Origin: Clostridiales bacterium CHKCI001
GTDB lineage: Bacteria; Bacillota; Clostridia; Lachnospirales; Lachnospiraceae
Length of the DNA: 64,000 nt
Direction: 5' to 3'
Assembly: GCA_900045905.1 (NCBI GenBank)
Contig: FCNS01000040.1
Location: 1-64,000 of the forward strand
Position numbers and translations under genes: made by a program. The notes under the pieces are model-generated. The model did no database searches and was not told the origin of the DNA. It was given only the letters and a program-made list of their open reading frames with translations. This document shows positions 7,691 to 15,994 of this stretch, one piece after another; the stretch's first letter is position 1, and every line of letters starts with the position of its first letter.

Positions 7691-8569
7691 TTATTCGATA
7701 TTTTGAATTTGTTCTCTTACTTTTTCGATTTCAGTCTTTAGTTCAATCGCAATATCCGAAATTTCGATATCATTTGCTTTAGAAAGAATCGTGTTTGCCT
7801 CTCGATTCATCTCCTGTGCAATAAAGTCTAACTTTCTGCCAATACTTTCTTTCTGTTCCAAAATTTCTTTTGTATGCATGATATGACTTTTTAACCGAAC
7901 AGTCTCCTCATCTACACAGATCTTATCTGCAAAGATCGTAACTTCTGTTAGAATTCTACTCTCATCAATTGTAGTATTTTCCAATACTTCTTTTACTTTT
8001 TCTTCCAAACGATTATGATATTCATTCAAAACAACTGGCGACCGTTCTTCTATCTTATGCACCAGCTCAAGCATTCCATCCAACTTTCCGAGTAAGTCTC
8101 TCCTAAGATGCTCTCCCTCCAATATTCTTGTTTGAATCAATTCTTGTAGTGCTCCCTCAATCGCCGTTTGGATGCTATCCCAAAGCTGTTCAACATCTTC
8201 TTCTATATGTTCCATAATCAAAACTTCTGGAAAACTTGCAAGCATAGAAACCGATATGTCATCTACCACACCAAATTGTTCCTTCATTTCTCGAAAACAA
8301 TCCATATATTCCTGAGCCAACACACGATTATAATGCAATGTCACATTTGTTTCTTCTTCATTTTCAAGGGAAAGAAAAACGTCAATCTTTCCTCTCTGCA
8401 CATTATTTTTGATTAGATTGCGAATGGAAGCTTCAAAGCAATTAAATTTTTTGGGCATTTTAATGTTTAGATCCAGATACCGGTGATTTACTGATTTCAT
8501 CTCTACCATAATCTTAGATTGACCATTGATAAGCTCATACCGCCCAAATCCAGTCATACTTTTCAACAT
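7691..8569 (-). CDS. YicC/YloC family endoribonuclease
   Basis: 292 aa. Begins MLKSMTGFGR, the hallmark of the YicC family, continues with MVEMKSVNHRYLDLNIKMP and ends in the DUF1732 domain (KLDFIAQEMNREANTILSKA). E. coli YicC is a hexameric endoribonuclease implicated in small-RNA turnover; B. subtilis YloC is the counterpart. It is the first gene of the operon yicC-remA-gmk-rpoZ-rimO-pgsA-cinA, with AGGAGG 5-6 nt before the ATG and a strong sigma-A promoter at 8666-8694. It is divergent from rqcH. Confidence 0.92.
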   Translation of the reverse strand: MLKSMTGFGRYELINGQSKIMVEMKSVNHRYLDLNIKMPKKFNCFEASIRNLIKNNVQRGKIDVFLSLENEEETNVTLHYNRVLAQEYMDCFREMKEQFGVVDDISVSMLASFPEVLIMEHIEEDVEQLWDSIQTAIEGALQELIQTRILEGEHLRRDLLGKLDGMLELVHKIEERSPVVLNEYHNRLEEKVKEVLENTTIDESRILTEVTIFADKICVDEETVRLKSHIMHTKEILEQKESIGRKLDFIAQEMNREANTILSKANDIEISDIAIELKTEIEKVREQIQNIE

Positions 8570-8665
8570 ATTTTCCTCCTAAATGTCGCAGAATACAGCA
8601 TAAATTCAGGGATTTTATTCAATCCCAATCTCCTTGTATGTCTTTGCTCACACTATGTCTTATCT

Positions 8666-8694
8666 ATTATAAGCGAAAATATAGGAAGAGTCAA
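8666..8694 (-). promoter_or_regulatory. Sigma-A promoter of the yicC operon
   Basis: On the minus strand TTGACT and TATAAT are separated by exactly 17 bp (-10 at 8666-8671, -35 at 8689-8694). This is a near-consensus promoter about 100 bp before the yicC start. The leader holds a small GGGATT/AATCCC hairpin (8609-8626). Confidence 0.8.
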
Positions 8695-8728
8695 CTAAGC
8701 AAATCTTTTATTTCCGTGAATTTTATGT

Positions 8729-8734
8729 TATAAT
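8729..8734 (+). promoter_or_regulatory. Extended -10 promoter of rqcH
   Basis: TATAAT preceded by TGT (TGn extended -10). The -35 region 17 bp upstream (TTTTAT) is poor. It lies about 90 bp before the rqcH start and back to back with the yicC promoter. Confidence 0.6.
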
Positions 8735-8822
8735 TCTTAAGAGCAAATTGTTCAGATCAGAACGCAGCTCTTATAGTAGAAATCGAAACAGCTGTCAAAT
8801 GACAGTGAAATGGAGGTTATTT

Positions 8823-10568
8823 ATGGCATTAGATGGAACAGTAATCGCTTCCGTTACAAAAGAAATGAATGCTCGTATTCTTGGAGGCCGAATTTCAAAA
8901 ATTGCTCAACCAGAGGCAGATGAACTGCTTCTTACAATAAAATCAGGAAAGAAAACTGAAAAACTTTTAATTTCTGCCAGTGCAGGACTTCCACTTATTT
9001 ATTTTACAAACCAAAATAAACCCAATCCTTTGACTGCCCCTAATTTTTGTATGCTTTTACGCAAGCATATTGGAAACGGCAGAATTATTTCCATTACCCA
9101 ACCAAGTTTAGAACGCATTATTGATATGGAAATTGAACATCTTAATGAATTAGGCGATCTATGCCGTAAACATTTGATTGTTGAATTAATGGGAAAACAT
9201 AGTAATATTATTTTCTGCAATGATTCTTCCACAATTTTGGATAGTATTAAACACGTCCCAGCTTCTATGAGTTCTGTTCGTGAAGTTCTCCCAGGACGCC
9301 CTTACTTTATTCCAGATACAATGGGAAAACAGAATCCAAAGGAACTGACTTTGGACTCTTTTCTCCAAAATTTCACAGGGAATCAAAATGTTGCTAAAAC
9401 AATTTATACTCACTATACGGGTATCAGTCCATTAATTGCAGAAGAAATCGTATTCCGAAGCAAAATCGATTCCTCAAAACCAGCAAATGAGTGCAGTGAA
9501 GTAGAAAAACTTCATCTTGGTAACATCTTTCTTCAATTGATACAGGAGATTCAAGAAGGTTACTTTGCTCCAAATATTATTTATAGAGGAGAAGAACCAA
9601 TTGAATTTTCTTGTATTTTATTAGAAAGCTATTCTACTTACCAACTTGAAACCTTTTCATCCATGAGTGAAGTACTGGAGACATATTATGCGACTCGTAA
9701 TCTTATCACAAGAATTCGTCAAAAATCGGCTGAATTGCGCCGAGTCGTTCAAACTCATTTAGAACGAAGCCGAAAAAAATATGATCTCCAAATAAAACAA
9801 CTAAAAGATACTCAAAAACGCGAGAAATACCGCATTTATGGAGAACTTTTAAATACTTACGGATATGAGGCACAAGAAGGGGATAAACAAATAACGGTCT
9901 TGAACTATTATACAAATGAGCCTCTAACAATTCCTCTAAATCCAGATCTATCTGCACAAGAAAATGCCAAAAAATATTTTGAACGTTATAATAAATTAAA
10001 GCGTACAAATGAAGCATTATCTACATTATTAACAGAAACAGAAGAAGAAATTGCACATTTAGAATCGATCAGTACATCGATTGATATGGCTCTATCTGTT
10101 GACGATCTTACTGAAATTCGTCAAGAAATGGTACAATATGGATATATTAAAAAACATGCTGGTTCTCAAAAAGGTAACAAAAAACAAAAGATTTTAAGTA
10201 AGCCTTACCACTATATTTCCTCGGATGGATTCGATATCTATGTTGGAAAAAATAATTACCAAAATGAAGAATTAACATTCCATTTTGCAGAAGGAAAAGA
10301 TATCTGGATGCACGCTAAAAAAATCCCAGGTTCTCATGTAATTATTCGTACGAATGGAAAAGAAATTCCAGATCGCACTTACGAAGAAGCTGGACAACTG
10401 GCTGCCTATTATTCCAAATCCAGAAATGCAGATAAGGTAGAAATCGACTATATTGAAAAAAAACATGTAAAAAAGACTGCTGGCGGCAAACCAGGTTTTG
10501 TCATTTACCATACGAACTATTCTTTAATTGCATCTCCTAACATCAAAAATCTCCAGCAAGTGGAATAG
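8823..10568 (+). CDS. rqcH: RqcH (NFACT family; Rqc2 homologue, formerly fibronectin-binding protein FbpA)
   Basis: 581 aa from ATG 8823, chosen because GGAGG lies 6 nt upstream; the open frame extends to 8748 with no ribosome site. NFACT-N domain at the N-terminus (MALDGTVIASVTKEMNARI), a helix-hairpin-helix region, a central coiled coil (about residues 280-430, with RSRKKYDLQIKQL and EALSTLLTETEEEI), and a C-terminal NFACT-R domain (SSDGFDIYVGKNNYQNEEL, then DIWMHAKKIPGSHVII). Bacterial RqcH binds stalled 50S-peptidyl-tRNA complexes and adds C-terminal alanine tails for degradation. It is monocistronic and divergent from yicC. Confidence 0.94.
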   Translation: MALDGTVIASVTKEMNARILGGRISKIAQPEADELLLTIKSGKKTEKLLISASAGLPLIYFTNQNKPNPLTAPNFCMLLRKHIGNGRIISITQPSLERIIDMEIEHLNELGDLCRKHLIVELMGKHSNIIFCNDSSTILDSIKHVPASMSSVREVLPGRPYFIPDTMGKQNPKELTLDSFLQNFTGNQNVAKTIYTHYTGISPLIAEEIVFRSKIDSSKPANECSEVEKLHLGNIFLQLIQEIQEGYFAPNIIYRGEEPIEFSCILLESYSTYQLETFSSMSEVLETYYATRNLITRIRQKSAELRRVVQTHLERSRKKYDLQIKQLKDTQKREKYRIYGELLNTYGYEAQEGDKQITVLNYYTNEPLTIPLNPDLSAQENAKKYFERYNKLKRTNEALSTLLTETEEEIAHLESISTSIDMALSVDDLTEIRQEMVQYGYIKKHAGSQKGNKKQKILSKPYHYISSDGFDIYVGKNNYQNEELTFHFAEGKDIWMHAKKIPGSHVIIRTNGKEIPDRTYEEAGQLAAYYSKSRNADKVEIDYIEKKHVKKTAGGKPGFVIYHTNYSLIASPNIKNLQQVE

Positions 10569-10616
10569 TAAACAAAAGGAGTCTCCACTGGAGTTTCTTT
10601 TGCATATCACGATAAT

Positions 10617-10682
10617 AAAAAGATAGTATGAACCGTTGTATTTGAATCATTTCTGTTATACAACAATTCATACTATCTTTTT
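10617..10682. terminator. Bidirectional terminator between rqcH and a convergent gene
   Basis: AAAAAGATAGTATGAA (10617-10632) pairs perfectly with TTCATACTATCTTTTT (10667-10682), with an inner GTTGTA/TACAAC stem. U-tracts occur on both strands, fitting convergent genes. A smaller GGAGTCTCCACTGGAG hairpin precedes it at about 10577. Confidence 0.85.
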
Positions 10683-10699
10683 TTATCCATATGTAATCT

Positions 10700-11266
10700 T
10701 TATGAAACCTTCATTCTTCCTTCTATATCTTTAATTTTATCTGGATGACGAAGTCGCTGAATAAAGCAATATGAAAAATCAATTCCATAACCAAGTATAA
10801 GCAAAACAGCAATATATTTGCCTGGCTGAACTGGAATTCTAGCTACAATGGATTGCATAAATCCATTTAAAAAGCAGAAGAAGAAAATACCTAAAAATCC
10901 CCAGCCAACGCTGCTCTCTAGGCAAATAATTCCTTTGTAATTATACTTCTTCTTACTATAATCCCACCAAAAACTTCCAAATAATCGTATCATAATTCGA
11001 GCTGTAATCAGTTCCAAAATAGTGGCAGAAACAGAACTCGCAATAAAAAGCAACGGAAGATTATGTTTCAATGGGGACAAAATTAAAAATGCTCCAACCC
11101 CTCCGATTCCATAAATAATACAAAATGGTAAATGACAAAAGCCTCGATTATAAATTAATTTATGATTTTCTATTGAAAGCACAATGCACTCTAATATATA
11201 TCCAAAAAAACTGAATATAAAAAACCAAAGCGCAAAGTTATGAATTTCCATTCCTAGAACTCGCAT
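10700..11266 (-). CDS. Putative ABC-transporter type IV / CmpB-like membrane protein
   Basis: 188 aa with about five or six hydrophobic spans. The start (FALWFFIFSFFGYILECIV), the conserved NRGFCHLPFCIIYGIGG segment and WWDYSKKKYNYKGIICLESS match the family annotated as putative ABC-transporter type IV (CmpB-like), common in Clostridia. No ATPase partner lies nearby, so a transport role is by name only. It has its own TTGATT-17-TATAGT promoter, and ends at the bidirectional terminator, so it appears monocistronic. Confidence 0.8.
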   Translation of the reverse strand: MRVLGMEIHNFALWFFIFSFFGYILECIVLSIENHKLIYNRGFCHLPFCIIYGIGGVGAFLILSPLKHNLPLLFIASSVSATILELITARIMIRLFGSFWWDYSKKKYNYKGIICLESSVGWGFLGIFFFCFLNGFMQSIVARIPVQPGKYIAVLLILGYGIDFSYCFIQRLRHPDKIKDIEGRMKVS

Positions 11267-11289
11267 GAAATTCCCCCTATTCGTATCTA

Positions 11290-11346
11290 TTTGGCCATTC
11301 TCGCCAAATCTATATGTACTATACCGAAAAAGGGAAAAAAAATCAA
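11290..11346 (-). promoter_or_regulatory. Sigma-A promoter plus TTTGGC-N7-GCCAAA palindrome
   Basis: Minus strand: TTGATT (11341-11346), 17 bp, TATAGT (11318-11323). Just downstream, TTTGGC (11290-11295) and GCCAAA (11303-11308) form a perfect inverted repeat, positioned where a repressor would block the polymerase or where the first nucleotides of the transcript would fold. Confidence 0.6.
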
Positions 11347-11410
11347 GTTTATTTTTCTGACTTCTATATTTTTCCTTTGCGTGATGTTTTACACCAAAAA
11401 TATGAAAAGC

Positions 11411-12010
11411 TTACTTTTTTCTCTCTTTATTAATTTTTTTATTTCCTATTTTTTTAATCTTCTTGGAAATCCTAGATCCTACTTCTGCTAAAGTACAATG
11501 TTTATCCGCATATACAATAATATAGCCTTCTTTCGTCTTGGGCGGTATAATTGTAAGAGGCCACATATGATGCAGAATCATATCTTTTTCTGCACGCGAA
11601 AGCAAAAACTCTCTCTGGGCATTTTTCAATGCCACACGGGGATGAGTCAATCCATGAAAATGATTTCCAGTTTCTTTTTTATGTGTATGCCAATCGTATA
11701 AAAATAAATCGTGTAATAATCCTCCGCGTGCTGCTGTATAAAAATCCAATTCTAATTTTTTGGCAATTCGGTAACTCAAATAAGATACTTGAATACAATG
11801 AGCTTGTGTCGAAGTATTTCCATGTTGGGTAAATTTTGACATCATCTGGAAAGATGGATTATCTAAAATATCTTTTACACAGTGATAATATTTCTTGTCT
11901 TTCTCATATTCTCTATTTTTAATCCAAGCATCATCTTGTATCCAACGACGGACCTTCTTCTTGAAGGTCCGTCTTCTCTTATATGCCCGAACAATATGTT
12001 CCATTGACAT
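11411..12010 (-). CDS. HD-domain phosphohydrolase family protein
   Basis: 199 aa. The HD signature is visible: a metal-binding His in TQAHCIQVSYLSYRIAKKL, the HD pair in GGLLHDLFLYDW, further His residues (GNHFHGLTHPRVAL and ILHHMWPL), and the final Asp in IIVYADKHCTL. It begins 3 bp after glgA ends, so it is cotranscribed with glgA. HD proteins hydrolyse phosphate esters or nucleotides; the substrate here is unknown. The N- and C-termini are very basic (KKIKKIGNKKINKERKK), suggesting nucleic-acid or membrane contact. Confidence 0.85.
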   Translation of the reverse strand: MSMEHIVRAYKRRRTFKKKVRRWIQDDAWIKNREYEKDKKYYHCVKDILDNPSFQMMSKFTQHGNTSTQAHCIQVSYLSYRIAKKLELDFYTAARGGLLHDLFLYDWHTHKKETGNHFHGLTHPRVALKNAQREFLLSRAEKDMILHHMWPLTIIPPKTKEGYIIVYADKHCTLAEVGSRISKKIKKIGNKKINKERKK

Positions 12011-12013
12011 AAA

Positions 12014-13504
12014 CTATTTAGCCTCTTTCTTTGCATTTGCATTCTCTTCTTTTGAATTATTAGAACCGAGTAACTCATCATAGAGTTTTTCATAAGTTCT
12101 CGCAGCTGTATTCCAAGAGAAATCTTTTTTCATCGCTGCGATTACCATCTTGTCCCATGCCTGGCGATCCGTATAATATACCTTCTTTGCATAGTTAATA
12201 ATACTCAACATTTCATGTGCATTATAATTTGCAAAAGAAAATCCTGTTCCACTGCCATCAATTTCATTATATGGCTGAACAGTATCACGAAGGCCGCCTG
12301 TCTCACGGACAATTGGAAGCGTACCGTAACGCAGACTCATGAGCTGGCTCAACCCACATGGTTCGAATAAGGATGGCATAAGAAATGCATCACAACTTGC
12401 ATAAATACGATGAGATAATGCTTCAGAATAGAAAATACTTGCAGAAACACGGTTTGGATATTTATTTGCGTAAAAACGGAATAAGTTTTCATATCTAGCT
12501 TCTCCAGTTCCTAATACAACAAGTTGTACATCTTCACTACAGATCTGCTCAATTACACAATCAATTAAGTCAAATCCTTTTTGATCGGTTAATCGAGAAA
12601 CAATACCAATCATAAATGCATTTGGATTTACTTCTAAGCCCAATTCCTTTTGAAGAGCTTCTTTATTCTTTGGTTTTTGATCAAACACTGTTTTTATATT
12701 ATAATTTGCTTCAATATCAGCATCTGTCTCTGGATTATAAAAACTATAATCAATACCATTGACAATACCACTTAAACTATTCGATCTTGCACGAAGCAAT
12801 CCATCTAATCCTTCACCATAAAACGGCATCTTAATTTCTTCTGCATAACTATTACTTACAGTGGTAATTCTGTCTGCATATACAAGACCTCCCTTTAACA
12901 GATTACCATTATTATAAGATTCCAACTTATCACTTGTAAAATAATAGTCAGAAAGACCTGTTACATTACGAATCGTATTAACATCCCATGTTCCTTGGAA
13001 CTTCAGATTATGAATTGTAAAGATTGTTTTAATTCCCCAGAAAAATGGATCTCCCTGAAAACTATCATTTAAATAAACTGGAACTAACCCTGTCTGCCAG
13101 TCATGACAGTGGATGATATCTGGACGGAAACCAATTAATGGAAGGCTGGAAAGAACCGCCTTAGAGAAAAAGCTGAATTTTTCAATATCTTCATACATAT
13201 TACTATAAGGCCAAGGACCTCCGAAATAAAATTCACTGTCAATGAAATAGAATTTAACTCCCTGATATTCCATCTCCAATATTCCTACATATTGATTTCT
13301 CCAGTAAAAATCAGTGTAGAAATGTGTTACATACTTCATCTGAGAGCGAAGTTCCTCTTTAATACATAAATATTTCGGAATCATTACACGTACATCATAT
13401 TCTTCTTTATCAAAATATTTTGGCAATGATCCTACTACATCTGCTAAACCACCTGTTTTAATAAATGGAACACATTCAGATGCCGCAAATAATATTTTTT
13501 TCAT
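12014..13504 (-). CDS. glgA: GlgA: glycogen (starch) synthase, ADP-glucose type
   Basis: 496 aa, GT5 family. N-terminal KILFAASECVPFIKTGGLADV contains the KTGGL ADP-glucose motif; the GT1-like C-terminal domain has GIVSRLTDQKGFDLI and the catalytic region LMPSLFEPCGLSQLMSLRYG. It elongates alpha-1,4-glucan chains from ADP-glucose. The last roughly 20 residues are Asn/Glu/Lys-rich (SNNSKEENANAKKEAK), longer than typical. No glgC, glgD, glgB or glgP lies beside it, so glycogen genes are dispersed. A TTTAAA-17-TATAAT promoter sits directly upstream and AGGAGG provides the ribosome site. Confidence 0.95.
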   Translation of the reverse strand: MKKILFAASECVPFIKTGGLADVVGSLPKYFDKEEYDVRVMIPKYLCIKEELRSQMKYVTHFYTDFYWRNQYVGILEMEYQGVKFYFIDSEFYFGGPWPYSNMYEDIEKFSFFSKAVLSSLPLIGFRPDIIHCHDWQTGLVPVYLNDSFQGDPFFWGIKTIFTIHNLKFQGTWDVNTIRNVTGLSDYYFTSDKLESYNNGNLLKGGLVYADRITTVSNSYAEEIKMPFYGEGLDGLLRARSNSLSGIVNGIDYSFYNPETDADIEANYNIKTVFDQKPKNKEALQKELGLEVNPNAFMIGIVSRLTDQKGFDLIDCVIEQICSEDVQLVVLGTGEARYENLFRFYANKYPNRVSASIFYSEALSHRIYASCDAFLMPSLFEPCGLSQLMSLRYGTLPIVRETGGLRDTVQPYNEIDGSGTGFSFANYNAHEMLSIINYAKKVYYTDRQAWDKMVIAAMKKDFSWNTAARTYEKLYDELLGSNNSKEENANAKKEAK

Positions 13505-13535
13505 CCTAATCCTCCTAAAATTTCATTTTGTATAT

Positions 13536-13564
13536 ATTATACACCAGAATTAGAATTTTTTAAA
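13536..13564 (-). promoter_or_regulatory. glgA promoter
   Basis: Minus strand TTTAAA (13559-13564), 17 bp, TATAAT (13536-13541), about 32 bp before the glgA start. The -10 is perfect and the -35 is weak. Confidence 0.6.
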
Positions 13565-13605
13565 GTGGTTTATCAAAATTTGACATAAGTTTCCTGTATT
13601 TTTTC

Positions 13606-14412
13606 TTACTTTTTCTGTATTTTGTATTCTAGACGAATTTTATCCGAAATTAGCGCTATAAATTCTGAATTAGTTGGCTTTCCTTTCCCATTATTTACTG
13701 TATATCCAAATAGCTCATCGATTGTGTCCATCTTACCTCTACTCCATGCAACTTCAATTGCATGTCGAATTGCACGTTCTACTCTACTTGGAGTAGTTTG
13801 ATAATGCTTTGCAATTTCTGGATATAATGCCTTTGTAATAGAATTTAACATATCCATATCTTGGATACACATAATAATTGCATCTCTTAAATATTGATAC
13901 CCCTTTATATGAGCAGGGACACCAATTTCATGTATCATATTTGTTACATCATGCTCTAGATTTCTCTCCTCATTTTGCAACCTTGCTTCCATATACGATG
14001 GAATTGCTTTTCCCTGTGTATTTTTTTGTAATTTATTAGCGCCAATCTGTCTTACTCGATTAATAATCACTTTGTTATCAAATGGTTTCATTATATAATA
14101 AGATGCTCCCATATTAATTGCATCTTCTGGTACAGGTTCTTTTGTGATTCCTGAAACAATAATAAATGATGGCATCTTTTTTACATTTCTATCATGTTTA
14201 ATCCTATCCATCACACCCAATCCGTCAATTCTTGGCATCACCAAATCTAATAATACCACATCTGGCTCTTTATCACGAATCAGACGACAAGTTTCTTCTC
14301 CATCTTTTGCCGTTCCTACAACATTAATGTCTTCTTCTGCTGTCAAGATATCATCTAGTAAGGTTAAGATTCTTTCGTTATCATCAGCAATCGCTACATT
14401 TAATTTTGCCAT
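13606..14412 (-). CDS. spo0A: Spo0A: sporulation master response regulator
   Basis: 268 aa. Receiver domain with the acidic pocket D10-D11, phosphoacceptor D56 ([13 protein letters not shown]) and conserved Lys in YYIMKPFD. The C-terminal Spo0A DNA-binding domain (about residues 150-265) carries the recognition region [21 protein letters not shown]. Phospho-Spo0A binds TGTCGAA boxes to start sporulation. It follows spoIVB, the universal order in endospore formers. A 0A box, a sigma-A-like promoter and a hairpin lie in its 218-bp leader, implying autoregulation. Confidence 0.98.
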   Translation of the reverse strand: MAKLNVAIADDNERILTLLDDILTAEEDINVVGTAKDGEETCRLIRDKEPDVVLLDLVMPRIDGLGVMDRIKHDRNVKKMPSFIIVSGITKEPVPEDAINMGASYYIMKPFDNKVIINRVRQIGANKLQKNTQGKAIPSYMEARLQNEERNLEHDVTNMIHEIGVPAHIKGYQYLRDAIIMCIQDMDMLNSITKALYPEIAKHYQTTPSRVERAIRHAIEVAWSRGKMDTIDELFGYTVNNGKGKPTNSEFIALISDKIRLEYKIQKK

Positions 14413-14448
14413 TTCTGGACCCCCTGTTCAAATTTTAAAGGTAAGATG

Positions 14449-14469
14449 ACTATTCAGTTATTGAATAGT
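14449..14469. promoter_or_regulatory. Perfect 8-bp inverted repeat in the spo0A leader
   Basis: ACTATTCA, a 5-nt loop, then TGAATAGT, located between the -10 box and the ribosome site of spo0A. It could fold in the 5' UTR or bind a dimeric regulator. Confidence 0.5.
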
Positions 14470-14483
14470 AATAAGCAAGTTTC

Positions 14484-14512
14484 ATTATAGATATCCATAA
14501 TATCCGAAACAA
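14484..14512 (-). promoter_or_regulatory. spo0A promoter
   Basis: Minus strand TTGTTT (14507-14512), 17 bp, TATAAT (14484-14489), about 72 bp upstream of the spo0A ATG. No clear sigma-H sequence was found. Confidence 0.55.
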
Positions 14513-14540
14513 ATAAAAACTTCCGCTATTTATGACATTT

Positions 14541-14547
14541 TTCGACA
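14541..14547 (-). promoter_or_regulatory. 0A box upstream of spo0A
   Basis: TGTCGAA on the minus strand, the core Spo0A-binding sequence, about 30 bp upstream of the -35 element. In B. subtilis spo0A is likewise controlled by 0A boxes, so position and sequence both support autoregulation. Confidence 0.6.
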
Positions 14548-14630
14548 TGATTTTATATTTTTCATCAATTCTTTTTAATACCATATTCACTATAGCAGAA
14601 ATCTTAACATAGATTAAAGTTTTCCAACCT

Positions 14631-15914
14631 TTATCTGGAATCCATTTGTTTCATTTCCTCTAAGAATATCCCATATCCCTTTGTTGAATCCTGAATGAAC
14701 ACATGCGTTACTGCTCCAATTAATTTTCCGTCTTGAATAATTGGACTTCCACTCATTCCCTGAACAATCCCTCCTGTCTTCTGCAACAGTTCTTCATCCG
14801 TAATTTGTAATACGATTCCTTTATGATCATTGCTGCCAGATGTATTTACTTCCAATATCTCAACTTCATAATCTTTCGTAATTCCATCTACATTAGAACG
14901 AATTTGGGCAGGCCCTTCGTGTACATCTTGCTTGTACCCCGCTAATATCCATTCTCCTTGAATTTTTTCTTTTAACTTTTCATTTGCAGTTCCAAAAATC
15001 CCCTGTACAGTATTCGCACTAATCTCTCCATATTGGTGATCTCTTCCATAACAGATCGTTCCAGAAAGAGATCCTGGGCTTCCTGAACTTCCCTTTATTA
15101 TTGTATAAATATCTGCTTCATAAAGACATCCTGAATCAGCTTCCATAAGTAAACTGGTATCAGAATCGCTAATTCCATGTCCCAATGCGCCAAATCGATT
15201 ATTCTTGTCAATATATGTTAATGTTCCAATTCCTTGTGTATCATCTCTTACCCAAAGTCCTAGCTTATATTCTCCTGGTGCTGTATTTACTGGATGAACC
15301 CGCACTTCCATCTCTTTTTCGTCTCTTCGTATTGTTAATTTCACATCTTGCATTCCATTTTCATTTAACATTCTCATAAAAGACTCTTTGCTTGGAATAT
15401 CCTGGTCATTCATTTTTATAATATAATCTCCAGTTTTTACAATATCTTTGGCTGGCTCACTAATATTTCCCTGGCAATCTGTCAGCTTTGAAGTTCCAAT
15501 TACAAAAATTCCATCTGACTCTAAATAAATTCCTACTGGAAAGCCTGCAGGTAGTAAATATTCTGGTTCAATTGCATTTACTTCAATATTTTTTATATTC
15601 CAAATTCCAAATAGCTTTAATGATAACTCATAATTTCCTATATTCGGTATATAAATAGAAAATGGCCGATTTAAAGTCATATTTATTTTTTCTGATGGAA
15701 TATGAGTTTCATCACTAACCATAACTTCTCTACATTGCGCTTCAATACTTCCATTGAAAGGCAAACGCAGATTGACTTCATTTTTTTCCCCTGCTGAAAG
15801 ATAAATAGAATCTGGAATCTTTGAATTCCAGCTATATATCATATAGATGATAATACATATAGCAAAAGTAGAAAATATCGTCCATCTGCGCCTTTGTTTC
15901 TTCTTTATCCGCAT
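14631..15914 (-). CDS. spoIVB: SpoIVB: sporulation signalling serine peptidase
   Basis: 427 aa. N-terminal membrane anchor at about residues 12-28, a PDZ domain at about 115-205 (SVG-like groove PVGIYLESDGIFVIG), and the S55 peptidase domain with catalytic His246 in GALGHGISDSD and the Ser in GMSGSPII (about 388). In B. subtilis SpoIVB is made in the forespore, crosses to the intermembrane space and cleaves SpoIVFA to activate pro-sigma-K processing. Its place between recN and spo0A is the conserved one. Sigma-F or sigma-G control is expected, but I found no convincing promoter in the 80-bp gap. Confidence 0.96.
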   Translation of the reverse strand: MRIKKKQRRRWTIFSTFAICIIIYMIYSWNSKIPDSIYLSAGEKNEVNLRLPFNGSIEAQCREVMVSDETHIPSEKINMTLNRPFSIYIPNIGNYELSLKLFGIWNIKNIEVNAIEPEYLLPAGFPVGIYLESDGIFVIGTSKLTDCQGNISEPAKDIVKTGDYIIKMNDQDIPSKESFMRMLNENGMQDVKLTIRRDEKEMEVRVHPVNTAPGEYKLGLWVRDDTQGIGTLTYIDKNNRFGALGHGISDSDTSLLMEADSGCLYEADIYTIIKGSSGSPGSLSGTICYGRDHQYGEISANTVQGIFGTANEKLKEKIQGEWILAGYKQDVHEGPAQIRSNVDGITKDYEVEILEVNTSGSNDHKGIVLQITDEELLQKTGGIVQGMSGSPIIQDGKLIGAVTHVFIQDSTKGYGIFLEEMKQMDSR

Positions 15915-15994
15915 TGTCCCACCATCCTTCTTTTGAAATCATTCCAAGGATAGTATATGGACAATCCGAAAATGTACACTTATTTTCTTTTATT

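Noticed and set aside
15915-15994. Sigma-G or sigma-F promoter for spoIVB
   Set aside because: A GTGTA-N15-CATATAC stretch is present, but spacing and -10 match neither consensus well enough.
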